Origin: Toxonevra muliebris | Lineage: Eukaryota; Arthropoda; Insecta; Diptera; Pallopteridae | Assembly: GCA_963691655.1 (NCBI GenBank) | Contig: OY829327.1 | Span: 85,262,019 to 85,326,018, forward strand | DNA: 64,000 nucleotides | Reading direction: 5' to 3' | Shown here: positions 39,101 through 51,779 of the stretch, in pieces | How the letters are laid out: every line of letters starts with the position of its first letter | Numbering within the stretch: the stretch's first letter is position 1 | Program-made: the position numbers and the translations under genes | Notes under the pieces: model-generated | What the model saw: only the letters and a program-made list of their open reading frames with translations | The model's database searches: none | What the model was told of the DNA's origin: nothing

Positions 39101-40237
39101 CGCCAGCAACACTAGCAACAACATCAACTACAAAGATAGCTACAAAATATTGTCAGTTAATGGAATATGACACTATGTATGTATGTATAGCACATAATAT
39201 TCACTAGCATGCAACTTAAAAATTGCAACAACAACAAAAACATAAAACTGCACATAAACTAAATTCTTGTTTATTTTCTATATATTTTTTTTCCAAGTGA
39301 ACAGAAAAAAAAAAACAAAATAGTAACAATAATAGTGCAAAGTAAGAAAGAAAGCAAACCCTGTGCAAAAATATAATGAGGCCATTGCATAATACTTAGC
39401 AGTAAAATACGGAAATCAACATGGCGGCGGCGCGAGTCGCCTTGACGAGTAACTAAAGAAGGAAAGAAAAAAATTCGAGGCACTGCTATTCATTTATGCT
39501 ACTAAATAACGGTGGCACAATAAAAAAGTGTAGTTTTATTTTTTCCTCGTTGGCGCGAAAAATAAAAATGTGAAAATGTTTTTATTTGGCTCTGAGCTGT
39601 ATACATATTCGCAATAGTAGTGAGTATTAAATAGAAAAACATAAAGTGAAAAAGTGCAAGAAAAGAGGTTCATTTATAATTTTGAAGCTCCTCTTAACGT
39701 GCATAGTTGTGTATGTATGTGTGTATGTAGTATATGGTACAATAAAAACGAAAAAAACAGCTCAAAAATGTAAAAGGGCAAAAGTGTCACTAAATTAAAA
39801 AGTGGAGCGAGGTAGAAGAGACGAATGAAAAACTTTGTAAAATTAAAGGAAGTAACTATAATGAAAACCACCAATTTTTTCAAATACGTACATATTTAGT
39901 AGAAATTTTTGTTATAGCTTAACGTGATGTGAAAGAATGAAACTTTTGTGTTAGATTACCTAGATATATTAAGAATAGTTCTTATCTCATGGCCTGACTG
40001 ACTAGTTCATTAGCACGCAGTCCATTGCATGGTATGCCGAACCTCCCCTTACTTACAAAACAACATAAGCAATGTCATCGCTTCGCTTTTCGCTTATTGG
40101 AATTTAGTTCGAATATCTTGATAGCATTTTTTTATGCTGTCCGCATATCGGACAATGGTTGCTCCCCCTAGTGTTGTTAAACGAAGAACTCCATAGTATA
40201 GTAAATTCAATAACATTGATCCAATCATTAAAACTGT
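36160..40237. other. Intergenic or intronic DNA, no gene seen
   Basis: AT-rich DNA with CAG/CAA patches (37700-37800, 39100-39130), a TATG microsatellite near 39172-39187 and long A runs. A 101-codon frame at 37628-37933 is Q/S/T-rich and lacks other support. Confidence 0.5.
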
Positions 40238-40661
40238 GTGGGGCAATCACAATTCCGAGTCACAAAGTTGACAGGAAGTATCCGGATACTTCGGATTATC
40301 CGAATGCTTCGGAACTAGTTTTATTTTAAATAAACCATGGTGCGCCTGAACTGGATTTAAATCAAAGGTTCTTGCACTTGAAATTTTCTTCCTTATTTTG
40401 AATCAGTAATGTTCCCTGATCATAAAAATCTAAAAAGGTAAAAAATCCGCGGAGGGCTTTTTAAGAAAAGTGACTTTATATATTTCTGTATTCGAAATGT
40501 GTAGAGATTCTCTAGAAGACGATATTGATTAGTCAAAATATGGAATAAATGATTTATATAATACTAATATGTATGTTACATTCCCATCAATTAACTAGTT
40601 GAAAGAGCAATATTGCCAACAAATTTGCCAAAATTGATTTATATAGGAATTACGATTCACA

Positions 40662-41803
40662 CACTCAAAAAAAAAAAGTACATGAAACAGCTGTAAAAAT
40701 AACATTTTTGTTTACAACATTCAGCCAACATGAAAAAATATCAAAATTGACATTACGAAATGTAATTTTAACATTACTGAATTGAACGTGAAAAATGTAT
40801 AAGTGATGAGAAAACAATGTAATTTTGACATTAAAAATGTAAAACAAATACATTTTTTTAATGTAATATTGATATTTAAAATGTCAAAAGGATATGACAA
40901 AATGTAACAATAAAGCAAAATTAATGTAAAATTGATATGACAATAATGTTGAATTAACATGACAACAATATATATAAATGATATTACTTAATGTAAATTT
41001 GATATTTACTTAATGTAAAACTGACAATTTAAAATGGTAAATAAAACACAATAAAGAAATCTTTTTTATTTTATATATTCTTATTTTAGTAATAATAATT
41101 AATAATATAATATACATACAAAAGCAAATAATTCCATTCATAAAAAGGATTTTTAAATTACGCTACAGGCGGTAGGTGTGGAATCCGCTTCTAAAAATTA
41201 AGTTTGGCGTATTTAACGAATAATATTCTCAACAACGCAGAACGAAACGGCCGCGGAGAAATAAATTCCTATTAATAAAAGAAGTTCATTATTTGCACTT
41301 TTTATATTGAATTCACTTCTAATAACAGTTATATTTTATATTAATATTTTATTTTTATTTAATTTTTTTAATCTTATTTTTTCACACTTTTATTTTTTTT
41401 TATTGTGCACCACCGCAACCACAAGCACTCGAAAAACTATTTCATAATTAAAAAGTGTTACCAGTTCAAAATTTTTTATGTTATACTTATGCAAAAAGTA
41501 TTGCCAGTCTAAATTTTTAACACCATACCAGCCTATTTACATTTTGAATATTAAATTTGCACAGGATAATATCAATTTTACATGAAAAATGTATTAAGTA
41601 ATAAGAACATTTTTAATGTAATTTTAACATTATAATTTGACATGACAATGTAAAACGAATAATTATCAATATGATAGTTTTAATGTAAATTCAACACAAA
41701 ATATATCAATCTGATATTTTTGCCGTAAAACTAACATTTTTGTTTTTACATTAAAAATAACATTACAAAAATATCAATTTTACATTGTACTTTTTTTTGA
41801 GTG
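40662..41803. mobile_element. Foldback-like element with arrays of TGTAAAATTGA-type motifs
   Basis: The ends are inverted repeats: CACTC plus an A tract plus GTACATG at the left, and CATTGTAC plus a T tract plus GAGTG at the right. Each terminal region of about 250-380 bp (40662-41035 and 41530-41803) is a run of degenerate copies of ATGTAAAATTGACATT in both orientations. The middle (about 41040-41530) is ordinary AT-rich sequence. No coding capacity. It sits inside the relic transposon at 40238-43048. A 2-bp CA flanks both ends, too short to prove a duplication. Confidence 0.75.
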
Positions 41804-41854
41804 CAGTAGAATGCTACCAACTAACAGAAGAAAGCAAATATTTTGGTTTTAATC

Positions 41855-42626
41855 ATGTCGCGCAGTAGTGCGTATCCATGCACTTGGTGTTATGCAAAGA
41901 AAGGTAGGCTTCACGTCTATGACCAACTAAGATCCACTAAGAATGTATTAGTGAACTTTGAGAATTGACGTGCTGCAGGAGCCTCAAAAGAGCATGCAAA
42001 AGATTATTTTAATTACATCCACCCCCCTGCTAATTACAACTGCTAAAGAGCAAATCATTTCTGGAAATCATCCCACCACCAGAATTGCATCTAATGCTTG
42101 GTGAAGTTAGTACAGTTTTTTTTACATATGTTGAAAGAGTTTGAGACTGAATCTCTGGCCTGGATAGAAGCTTGTTACTCTCGACGTGAAATCACACACC
42201 GCGGTCCCACCTTAAAGGGGAATTCATTTAAAAAACTGCTAGAAAACACATATAGGCATTCTACGTAGCAAGGAAAATCTAGGCTTAATGAAATTCATGA
42301 AAGTTTTTGATGACTTCAGGAAAGTTGTATCTGCATTTTTTGAAAATGATCTTGAAAAAGATTACGAAACGTGTATAGAAGCTTTCAAAAGAGCTAAATG
42401 GACTTAGGTGTTAATATAACTCCTAAAGTTCATGACGTTGTTTTTCACGTCGAACCATTTTGTAAAATAAAAGGTGTAGGATTAGGATTTTTCAGCGAAC
42501 AGGCAATGGGGCCGTACTTTTTGATTTCAAGGCTACCTGGGAAATGAACAAAGTTGCTGCAAATCATCCTGATTATCTCAAAAAGCATTTGCGTGCTGTG
42601 TGTAGTTATAACAGTCTACATGTTTG
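41855..42626 (+). pseudogene. Decayed transposase-like ORF of unknown family
   Basis: From ATG 41855 the frame reads MSRSSAYPCTWCYAKKGRL, with a CxxC pair, then proceeds through several frameshifts and stops. Recognisable blocks are LKEFETESLAWIEACY, GNSFKKLLENTYR, a segment like RKVVSAFFENDLEKDYETC, then TPKVHDVVFHVEPFC, GLGFFSEQAM, WEMNKVAANHPDYLKKHLR and AVCSYNSLHV before a stop at 42624-42626. The pattern resembles a repeat-associated protein family I recall from arthropod genomes without a name. Given the flanking inverted repeats it was probably the transposase of this element. It is inactive. Confidence 0.6.
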
Positions 42627-43160
42627 AACATATTAAAAATGTATATATTGATTTAAAATAAATATAATTATTTCCTTACGTTTTTATGTCATCTTAATTT
42701 CAGTTATTTCTTACGGATCGTAAAATAGGGTATAAGTAGTGTTACCGCCCGTTGAAATTTTTACGCAGTGAAAATGACGAAATTTGACATATCATTATCG
42801 TCTTCTTGAAAATCTCTACACATTTCGAAAACAGTAATATCAAAGCCACTTTTCTCAAAAAGCCCTCCGCGGATTTTTTTAGTTTTTAGATTTTTATGAT
42901 CATAATTCAAAATCAGGAAGAAAATTTCAACTTTCGATTTAAATCAAGTTCAGGCGCACCGTGAAACTTTTGTTGAAACAGCAAATACAACTGCTGTAGA
43001 AACATTTTGGGAAGTCAGAGGATATCTCAGGATTCGGAATTGCCTCACTACAAAGATCCTAGTTGTAATGCCATGCTCTCAAGTTATCAATATGCATTTA
43101 ACAAATAAATTTTTTAGAATGATCAATTCACAAATTGTATAGCTTTTATATACTTATGCG

Positions 43161-43271
43161 TGGTTTTCACTATGTCAAATTCAATCAAATTTGCCAGCAT
43201 ATTGGCAAATTTCATATTTGAAATTTTCTCTTTTTCTCTCTTTGATGGCAAATATGACATAGTGAAAACCA
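43161..43271. mobile_element. Small inverted-repeat element (MITE-like)
   Basis: A 111-bp unit has perfect 17-bp inverted termini: TGGTTTTCACTATGTCA at 43161-43177 and its complement at 43255-43271. Weaker complementarity extends further inward. No clear target duplication. Non-coding. Confidence 0.6.
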
Positions 43272-45054
43272 AGCATTACATGTATTCTGTATTTTCTACA
43301 TACTAATAAGTACAAACATATCGATATACATTTCGATGTCTTTATAAATGTTCCGATTGCTTGCACACAGCAATTCTTCAAGAATTCAAATATCATTATT
43401 CACTTTTCTAAACCACTCACCAAAATTGTTCTCTTTTTCACATTTAGCTTCATAATTTCAAAAAATGCCAATCTGTTTATGTCACATTTACGCCATTTTT
43501 AATATGACACACAGATGTCTTGTTATTTACATGCACGATTTACCAAGTTTCCTTTAAGAATTCAACCAAAAAAGAAATCACATAAAATAACAGCAACAAA
43601 AAAATCACAAGCAATTTATAGTATGTTCTCCCGATGTTCTCTCATTCAAAGACGACATTTTACACATGCATACATACAAACATACACACGACTCTCATGA
43701 TTGTATGAGTGCGAGTGCACTGAAATTTAACGAATCGGAAGAAAAAGTAGCATATTATTTCGCCATCACAAACAGTAACGAAAAATTATTAATTTCCACA
43801 ACAGATTTCTGAATTTTTTTTGTGTTGAAGGGGTGGAGTATGAAAGTGACTTTTCACACACATCAGTGAGTTTCTATTTGGGTATAAGTGGAAGAGAGGG
43901 GAGCATGTAGACGAAGAATTAAGAAATTCATAATTTGTACATAGATGAGAAATTGTGACCTGAAAAATGAGCTGGATGTAGCATGCAGAAATATAGCAAT
44001 AAGTTGTATTAAAGTTTTAAATCTAAGACTCGATTCGTAGCTATTTGTACATACATACATATGTAAAAAGAAAGTAACATTTTTCTTACTCGCAACAGTT
44101 TCTATTGTTAAGTTCTTGCAATTTCGTAACATTTTAAGGATGTTACCCAAATTTTATGGTTTGTTACATGCAAGATCCTTTACAATCTATTGGCAGCTAA
44201 TATATGTATGTATGTGCACATCTTCCTAGGGTAAATAACAGCATAAATCTTTGTAAATCACTACAAAAATTAACTACATGTAAGCAAAGAATGGAAATAA
44301 GTAAAAAAAAATAGTATACTCGTATTGAACATAGCAAAAAATAAACGAGATAAACCTTTCTAATAAAAGAAAATGACAAAAGGAAAAGAAGTTGAAAAAA
44401 TTTCATTGTCAGATTAACACGTTAGTAGGGTCATTTTCCTCTTTTCGGCATGACGTCTGCAGTACTGACGAGGTGAAATAATAAATGCTATTTGCGGTTA
44501 AGGGTTAATAACTACAAAAGAGGAAAAGAAGAAGAATGTTCATAAACAACAAATAAAGAAAGAAAGTCATAAAGACATATTCGCGCTGTATGGAGTATAG
44601 AAGGAAGTATATAGAATAAGCGGCAGTTGTGAGTGTATGTGGTATACAAGCGCCCAATGAATAGAAAACTACCTTGAAGTAGTGGAGTAACAATCCTTAT
44701 TCTTATATTTCCTTTTTGTCTTTTTCATTCATTTTCTTTTGTTTTTTTTTTTTTTTTATATAACACATACTCGTAAATTGCCAAAGTGTTTAATGCTGAA
44801 GTGCTAATAATAATGAAAAATACTTTCCGCAATGTGTATGTGCTTGTGTGTTTCAGAAGGGCCTTTTGCAAGTACAGTACTGTTATTTATGCCACATGTT
44901 CAGACAATTTTAACTACACAACAACGCTGATTAAATCGCTTTAAAAACTTGAGAAAAATACCTTAATTCATATGTATGAATAATACTAAGCATAGTTGAG
45001 CTTTTCACCAGAAGCAATAACCGGACAGCGCGAAATATAGAAAATGAGATTATT
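43272..45054. other. Intergenic or intronic DNA, no gene seen
   Basis: AT-rich DNA; a long T tract at about 44740-44757. No domain-bearing frame or repeat structure recognised. Confidence 0.5.
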
Positions 45055-45371
45055 ACTTGAGAGGCTGAGAGGAAAAGTGGTATAACTTCTACGTTCAGAA
45101 AAAAGTGGAATAATTTTACTTAAGAGCAAAACAAAACGAAATATGTTCAGAGCAAAAGTGAAACGAAATATGTTCAGAGCGAAAACGGAATAAAAAACTA
45201 TGCTGTTCTTGCTCTGAAAGAATTGTTATACAATTTTTGCTCTTACTTTTAAGGCATTTCATTTTCAATCTAAACCGTATTACTTATGCCATTCTTGCAC
45301 TGACACACTAAATTATTTCACTTTTGCTCTTATATAAATTTTAGCCCGCTTTTCCTCTCAGCCTGTCACTT
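45055..45371. mobile_element. MITE with 4-bp target duplication, copy 2
   Basis: A 309-bp element (45059-45367) has inverted termini GAGAGGCTGAGAGGAAAAG and, complemented from the right, GACAGGCTGAGAGGAAAAG. It is flanked by ACTT (45055-45058 and 45368-45371). It is longer than the copy at 3956-4177 by about 87 bp near the left end, where the unit CGAAATATGTTCAGAGC is repeated. Elsewhere the copies differ at only a few positions. Confidence 0.85.
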
Positions 45372-46413
45372 AAAGTGGTGATTTAGCTTGCATCATCATC
45401 AGATACGGGAATGATATAAAAAGGTAGATTATGTATAATAAATAACAATGAAGGAGTCACGCGGAAAGTAGTCGTGCCCTCACTGCAATCCATTTTAGTG
45501 CGTCATTCATTTCATTCATTTCATTTCGTCCCACTGGGTACTGTTTACAATTTTGGTTCACTAAAACCATTCTAGTAGCTCTCTTTCGGTATCAGTTTCC
45601 TGCTATTCTCTTTTTCTTTCTGTTGCCTGTAGAGTATGAGCTGAAACCCGCCCTGAGACAGACAATTGAAAAGTATACCTTATAATATTTTATTTCATTT
45701 AGGTATATACAGTAAAATAGCAAAGTTTCCTAAGTAGGAAATTAATTAATTGTAAGTACAAGGATGTAAACATAATAATGCAACGCTAGAGGAAACAATG
45801 TTTCTTTACGATGACTTTAGACACAGCGAATTATCAATTCTTCTTTCTTCTTCACATATGAGTTGATTTCAACTCGCTTTCAAAGTTTATGACAGCGAAA
45901 AAAACTGATTTTGAGAAGAAAAGTAAGTAGTTGTTGACAAGTTACTTACCATACAGAAATTAGCTTGTTTTCGTGTACTGAAAGAAAATTCATAGTGGAA
46001 AAATTCTCAAAAAAAACTTAAAACAAATTGTTAAATGAAAATGTTAAGTTTGTTGTAGGCTTAGCTGTGGAGCTTGATATAAAAGTAGGCATGGTTGCTA
46101 TATAGTTAAATGTAGTTCATTCAGTATACCGCAAAATGTAATTATTTTTATCAAGGGCATGAATTAATTTCGTGAATTTAGTATAATTCCTGCATTCTGT
46201 TAATATTTTCAAAGACCTTCTTTTCTTCTTTTTAAGACACAGTAGCTCTGTAGTAGATCTGGACCAACCTTTCGTATCCATTCATGTTTTGTGAGCTCTA
46301 TTTGTGCGTTCATGCTGAGTCCGAATAACGTTTCTTAGGCAGCTTTGACTGTTGGAGGCTTGCCGTCGCCAATCAGGAGGTGTTGCTGAATAGAAAAATT
46401 TTTATTTTATTTT

Positions 46414-46487
46414 TATTCGAACACAGATATTCTTCATATCAGTCAAGTGCACTAACCACTACGCCATAATCCCACATTTTCAAGGAC
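46414..46487 (-). mobile_element. tRNA-like head of a different SINE, or tRNA pseudogene
   Basis: On the minus strand the sequence reads GGGATTATGGCGTAGTGGTT (A box TGGCGTAGTGG, 46466-46456), then GTGCACTTGACTGATATG, then GTGTTCGAATA (46424-46414) as a degraded B box about 32 bases downstream. There is no matching acceptor stem, so it is not a working tRNA. It does not share the 3' tail of the SINEs at 20.7 and 34 kb. Confidence 0.45.
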
Positions 46488-48209
46488 CTAGCGTTTATTA
46501 ATTTTTTTGCTTTTCAACTTTACAGTGTGGATCTCAAAATGTATTTGCCAGATGGCAAGTGCAGTTTTTTTTTCCAAAAGCTAAAAAAAAGCACTTTATG
46601 CATGTTAAAACTTTTTAAAAAGACGAGACGTTTGTGCAACAAAAATGATTATACTGCCATGTTGTAAGTTTAAGTGACAAGTGACTTTATTTTGTTGTAG
46701 AACAAATTAATGCAATTATCACACTATGCCCAGAATTTTACTGCACGACATAATAGATTAGAAAAATATTCACTTTTTCTTTCAAGAAAAATCAAAACGG
46801 AAGCGATGCTTATAAATTAGAAAATTATAATTTCCTTTGAAGGAAAGAAAAAGAGTTCTCTTTTTATTTTACAACCAGAAAGAAGGCGAAATTGCTCACT
46901 TATTTTTAACTTTGCAGTAAATATGAGCAATCATCACTCACTCACCCATAATCACCATCATCATTTCCATTGCCAACATCACCAACACGAAATGTGTAAT
47001 GGCATGAAGCATCATTAATCTTACCAAAAAATTCATCAATGTTTTTGACATTTCAGCTTTTTTGCGCACGAACAATGAAATGTCATCGTTGCAAAAACCA
47101 AAAAATACCAAAATCCACTAAAACCGAAACAATGGCAACAACAGAAACGACAACAACAACGACAGAAAAACAAAAATACGCAAAAATGGCAACTCAAGTG
47201 GAATGAACACACATACATACAATGCTTTTCCAAAACAAAAAAAGGCAAAACAAAAAAAATCAAGCATATTTACAGGCGCCCAACAACATGTCTACTATTT
47301 CTAGTGAGCTGTTGATAACGCGTCGACATATTACTTCCTTATTTGTTGAACATATATATGTACATATATGATCACAACTACTACTACCAACAAAATCAGC
47401 ATAAACACAATAATAGAAACCATAACGTCATAGCATTGAAAAACCAAAGAACATTATTTGCAGAAATCGAGTTGAAATTATGGGTACTATTTAGACATAG
47501 CATAACGCCTCAAATATCGGAAGGATGGGAGGGAGTAGTAGCAGTATGCAGGTTTGCTACTGGTCTCGTGGTCGTTGTCATAGCATAGCAAAAACAATGA
47601 ATCGCACAAAAACGTGCGACAGAAAAAAAGGCAAAAAAAATAAAAAAAAATTCAGAAGAATCACATCCGCATGATAAACGGCTTTACATTGTTTTGTTGT
47701 TTGTGGTATTTACACTACAGCGTTTTTTTTTTGCCCTCCTCTCTCTCACTCAGGTTCTATAACTCCCAATGGTAGTGTGCTATCTACCAATGAAATTAAA
47801 CATAGTTAGTGCACATTGTTGTTGTTGTTCCTGTCATTGGATGAACATTTAAATGGCTGGCGGCTGCATGGGGAGAGAAGTATGATAATGATAAGCATAT
47901 AAAACCGTTAAGTGATTCCACTTAAATGGGCACGCTAGGGTGTCGTTTTTACAGTTTTCATTTTCTTTTTTTCTTTTTTGTTTAGTATGAAATAAAAGTG
48001 TATAATGTTGACATTAAGTGCATGTGCATGCAATATACACTGTGAAACAGAGCTGTGTTTATGGGTAAAATAAAACTAAGTACACACAATAACTAATGTG
48101 ATGCGAGCGATTTTAGTGTCTTATACGTTCGCATTAGTTCGATTCAGTTAGAACATAGGGTTACAATAAAATTTAGATCTGACTTTTGGAAGAATTCAGA
48201 ATTTCCGGG
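46488..48209. other. Intergenic or intronic DNA, no gene seen
   Basis: AT-rich with CAA/CAC patches (46935-47000, 47130-47170), an A-rich block (47610-47655) and no recognisable element. The region 45372-46413 to its left is similar. Confidence 0.5.
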
Positions 48210-49480
48210 TATTATTGTATTGTATTATAGAGGTTTCTCTCGTTGTACCGCGACCTATAAGATCTATTGTACGTCCCTCTTTTCTATCTAGTCTAATCTG
48301 CCTAGAGTACCTCATCCAGTCCAGTCTCCCTCAAGAATTTGAGTATTGCGCCCGGAGCTATGGATGCTAGTTCTGTACTGGGCACTTGGTGCATGCCCAG
48401 ACATTTCCTTCTTTTGTGGATCAGTGTTCCACATTGAGCTAAAATATGTACTGATGATTCGTCTTCCTCATTACAAAACCTACAAATTGAGCTTTGCTCA
48501 ACCCCTATCTTGCAAAGGTGTTCTCTGAGCCCGCAATGCCCAGTCAGAATACCAGCTAATATGCGCAAACTGTTTTTGTTGAGACCAATGCAGAATGCGT
48601 ATCTACTCTTATTTTAATTACCTAAAAAGGCTTTGGATTGCCTCAGTCCCGTAAGATTGGTAAAGATTTCTTGCCTCTTGTTCCTCTCTTCTTGCCTGAG
48701 TAATTCCCTGATTACGCTATCTCCTATTCTACAGAAGGGTTCAGGTCCCACGAAAGTGGTTGCTGCCCCCTTTCTTGCAAAGTCGTCTGCCTGCTCATTA
48801 CCCTCAATTCCTGGCATGTCCAGGGACCCAACATAGAGCGACTTTTTTGTTATTGTCCAGTTGATTGAGCTTGCTCAAACAGTCCCACACCAACTTAGAG
48901 GTGATCTCAAAGGAACACAATGCTCGAATGGCTGCTTGGCTGTCCGACATGATAGCGATATCTTGCCGTTTGTACTGTCTATTCAGGTTGAATTACACAT
49001 GTGCTAATTGCATGAATTTCAGCTTGCAAGATGCTAGGATACTTCCTCATCGGCTCAGAGTGTTTGATTCTTGGCCCAAATACGCCTGCCCCAGTTCCAT
49101 CCTCGGTACGTGACCCATCTGTATACCACTTAATCGTGTGTTCTTTGAGTGTGTAGTTATACTCTACACACTCCCATTCGTTCTTACTACTAAGTTTTGC
49201 AACGAAGTGTTTCTCAAAACTATACTGTTTGTCCATTCTGTCCTGGGGACAGTCCAAGAGATAGTTGTCTTTCGCCGGGTTATCTCGGTCTCCAAGCCCT
49301 ATAGATCTCCTCGTCAACCTTTTATTTCTTGTTCCTCTTACGATTTCTGCCTTGGAGGCACTCTCTATCACTAGGTGTAATGGAGTGAGCTTCAATAGTA
49401 CCTCTAGTGCAGCAGTCGGACATGTTCTCATCGCTCCTGTTTTTCCGGGTAAATGCTGCATTAATTTGCAAATATTATGT
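48210..49480 (-). mobile_element. 5'-truncated LINE with near-intact RNase H (I/R1/LOA-like)
   Basis: On the minus strand: the end of the RT (49450-49360, MRTCPTAALEVLLKLTPLHL), RNase H (about 49160-48760) and a Cys/His C-terminal region (CRFCNEEDESSVHILAQCG) ending near 48302, then a 3' tail with AGATCTTATAGGTCGC (48260-48245) and an AATAC repeat. RNase H motifs KWYTDGSR, QAEIHAI, MSDSQAAI, WVPGH and GNEQADD retain the catalytic Asp/Glu/Asp/Asp and the histidine. A frameshift lies between WVPGH and GNEQADD and others elsewhere. It is among the best-preserved LINE copies in the window. Confidence 0.9.
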
Positions 49481-51779
49481 TTTATTGTAAAAAGAAGAGC
49501 TTCGTACTGGAAAGATTATTAAAGTTACGTCATCTCATTTTAAAATGACGAATAAAATTTGGAGAGTTTTTTTAGGGATTTACAAAGTTCTGAGATTTCA
49601 ATTTGAAAAAATTAACTTATAGTTTTCTTTAATTTTTTCATTAAGCTCCATTGGAAACATCCATAATTGGAAATTGAATTTAATCCAAAGCACATATCAA
49701 AATTAATGAACTTCATATAAATGTCTCATCCATATTTTTGCACATTTAAATAATTTCGAAGCAGCTAATAGACAGAATGGATAAAATGAAAACGCACATT
49801 AAAAACAGAAACCACAAACGATTAAACACAAATACATTTTTTCATTTGGACGAACGAACGAACGGTACAGTGGGATGGATAACGATGGTGATGGGCGGGC
49901 GACAGTCGCGACGGTCGTATAGGTTGCCGACATAGAGAAATTTCTCCCTATCAATGTTTTTGCTTTTAAATGATGTTTGGCGATAGCGACACTGACACTT
50001 TTGATGTTCTTGCTGTTGTAGTTAAATTGGTGGCATTGCAGTCAATAAAGATGATTATGCGATAATGGAAATGATGCTTGCCATGCCAAGTCACTGATGA
50101 TGTCAATGATGTTACCGTCCTTGTTTGCTAAATGACTGATAATATTTGTTGTTTTTGCTGTTGTTAAATTTTCTTTTTTTTCAATTCTTTATTATCATCG
50201 GAGTTTCTACTCAATGTAACACAATTTGTTATTTTCACCGATGCACTGATGTTGATCTTGATGCTGACTTGGCGATGCTGCTGATGATGATACCGATGAT
50301 TTTGTATTTTTCTTCTGATGTGTGTAACACTAACATGATAAATGTAGAACGATCTTTTTCATGTTTTACAGAAAATTCACTTAAAGGTTAAGTTTTGATT
50401 TACACGTAAAAACAAAGACTCCGGCAGAACTTTCTCTCCGTCTCTTTTCATTGCTGCATCAGTTCCTTCAAATGTCTAATGTATCCTTGTAGGAATCCTT
50501 GTTTGCGACATTAGTTAATTAGCGCTTGTCACCATTTTGTAAATACAACATTCTTTCAATTTTAGTTTTTACATGTACTTGGCAATCATCCAAAACTAAA
50601 TAGAAGGAGAGCGCAAAAATAAGAGAAATGAAAAGATTTGGAGTTCACCAACATTTTTAATGTGTTCTTCTGCCAAATACACAAAACTTTATACACAAAA
50701 CAAAATTCATTAAAAAAAAACTCTAGTTTTGCTATATATTTTGATACTTCCATTTAATTAACTTTGCACTATTTGTAGGTGCAAACATAACAATGTTTTT
50801 GTTTGTTTGCTCTTTTATCACTTCCGTTTCCGGTCTAATTAATTTAAGTTCTTGTTGTTTTGCATATAAATTTGTCACGGTGGTACACTCTAAGTATCCT
50901 CGAAAAATTAAAAAAAAAAAAAAATAGTTTTGCTGTTTAAAAATTTAAGTTTTTAATTTTGAAAAAATAAAACTGCATACTATCATCATCATTGTATATG
51001 CATCTGTGCATTTGCATCCATATGTATGCATACGTGTGAATGTGTGAGTGTAAAAATTGCTCACTTTACGCTCGCTGAATGGGCATCATTGTTTGTATAA
51101 AAATTACACATGTCTGCTGCGAGGCTTTCATTTTGAAATTGCAAAATAAAAGAAGATATATAAAAAACATAAAAACATAAAGAACACAAAAACAAAATCC
51201 CGCACAAATGTTTTATTTTATAGTAGTAAGTTTTATTTTTAATTTGTTAGTTATTTTTTCGCAATGCCTTGGCTTTCATGTGCAACAAAGTGTTAAGATA
51301 TCATATGTGGATTAAAAAAGGTGTAAAGTTTTTTTTAAACCATCGGTGAAACAAACTATCTGAAATAAAAGGAAAAGAACAGTGGGTTGGAGCTGAAGGG
51401 CTGCAGCGGTGGGTGTAGGAAATTAATATTTGTTTTTCGTTATTATGAAAATGTATATGCCGGAAGACTGGCTGCATTACACAACAAAAGTAATCATAAA
51501 TAATATTAAAGTAAGTTTCTATTTTGTAGTTATTTTAATTAGAAAGCAAGTTATTCAGGCGGCAAAAAGTAACGTGGACGAAAAGTAATGGTTACTGATA
51601 CAGACATAGGTGAAAAAGTCAGATGTCAGATGTTGCTATTTAAAAAGAAAGTTCTGTTGGGCAGTTGTCGCCAACAAGCTGATTATAACTTATCAGTGTG
51701 GCTCCAAGCCTCTTAAATCCCCCATTAACCATATATTAACTATACGCGAAAACCTGAAAAGACCCGAGACAGATTGAAA
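49481..51779. other. Intergenic or intronic DNA, no gene seen
   Basis: AT-rich DNA with GATG/TGAT-rich patches (50250-50300) and an A run at 50910-50925. No gene or repeat recognised. Confidence 0.5.

Larger units (their letters stand above)
40238..43048 (+). mobile_element. Relic DNA transposon with long inverted repeats and a transposase-like ORF
   Basis: Left arm (about 40238-40538) and right arm (about 42783-43048) are reverse complements at roughly 250-300 bp with indels. Shared blocks include GGTGCGCCTGAACT, AATCCGCGGAGGGCTTTTT and CGAAATGTGTAGAGATT. Outer ends read GTGTGGGGCAAT at the left and, complemented, GTGAGGCAATTCC at the right; no target duplication was recognised. The right half of the interior holds a decayed ORF (separate entry). 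The interior is also interrupted by a foldback element at 40662-41803. Without that insert the element would be about 1.7 kb. Confidence 0.75.
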
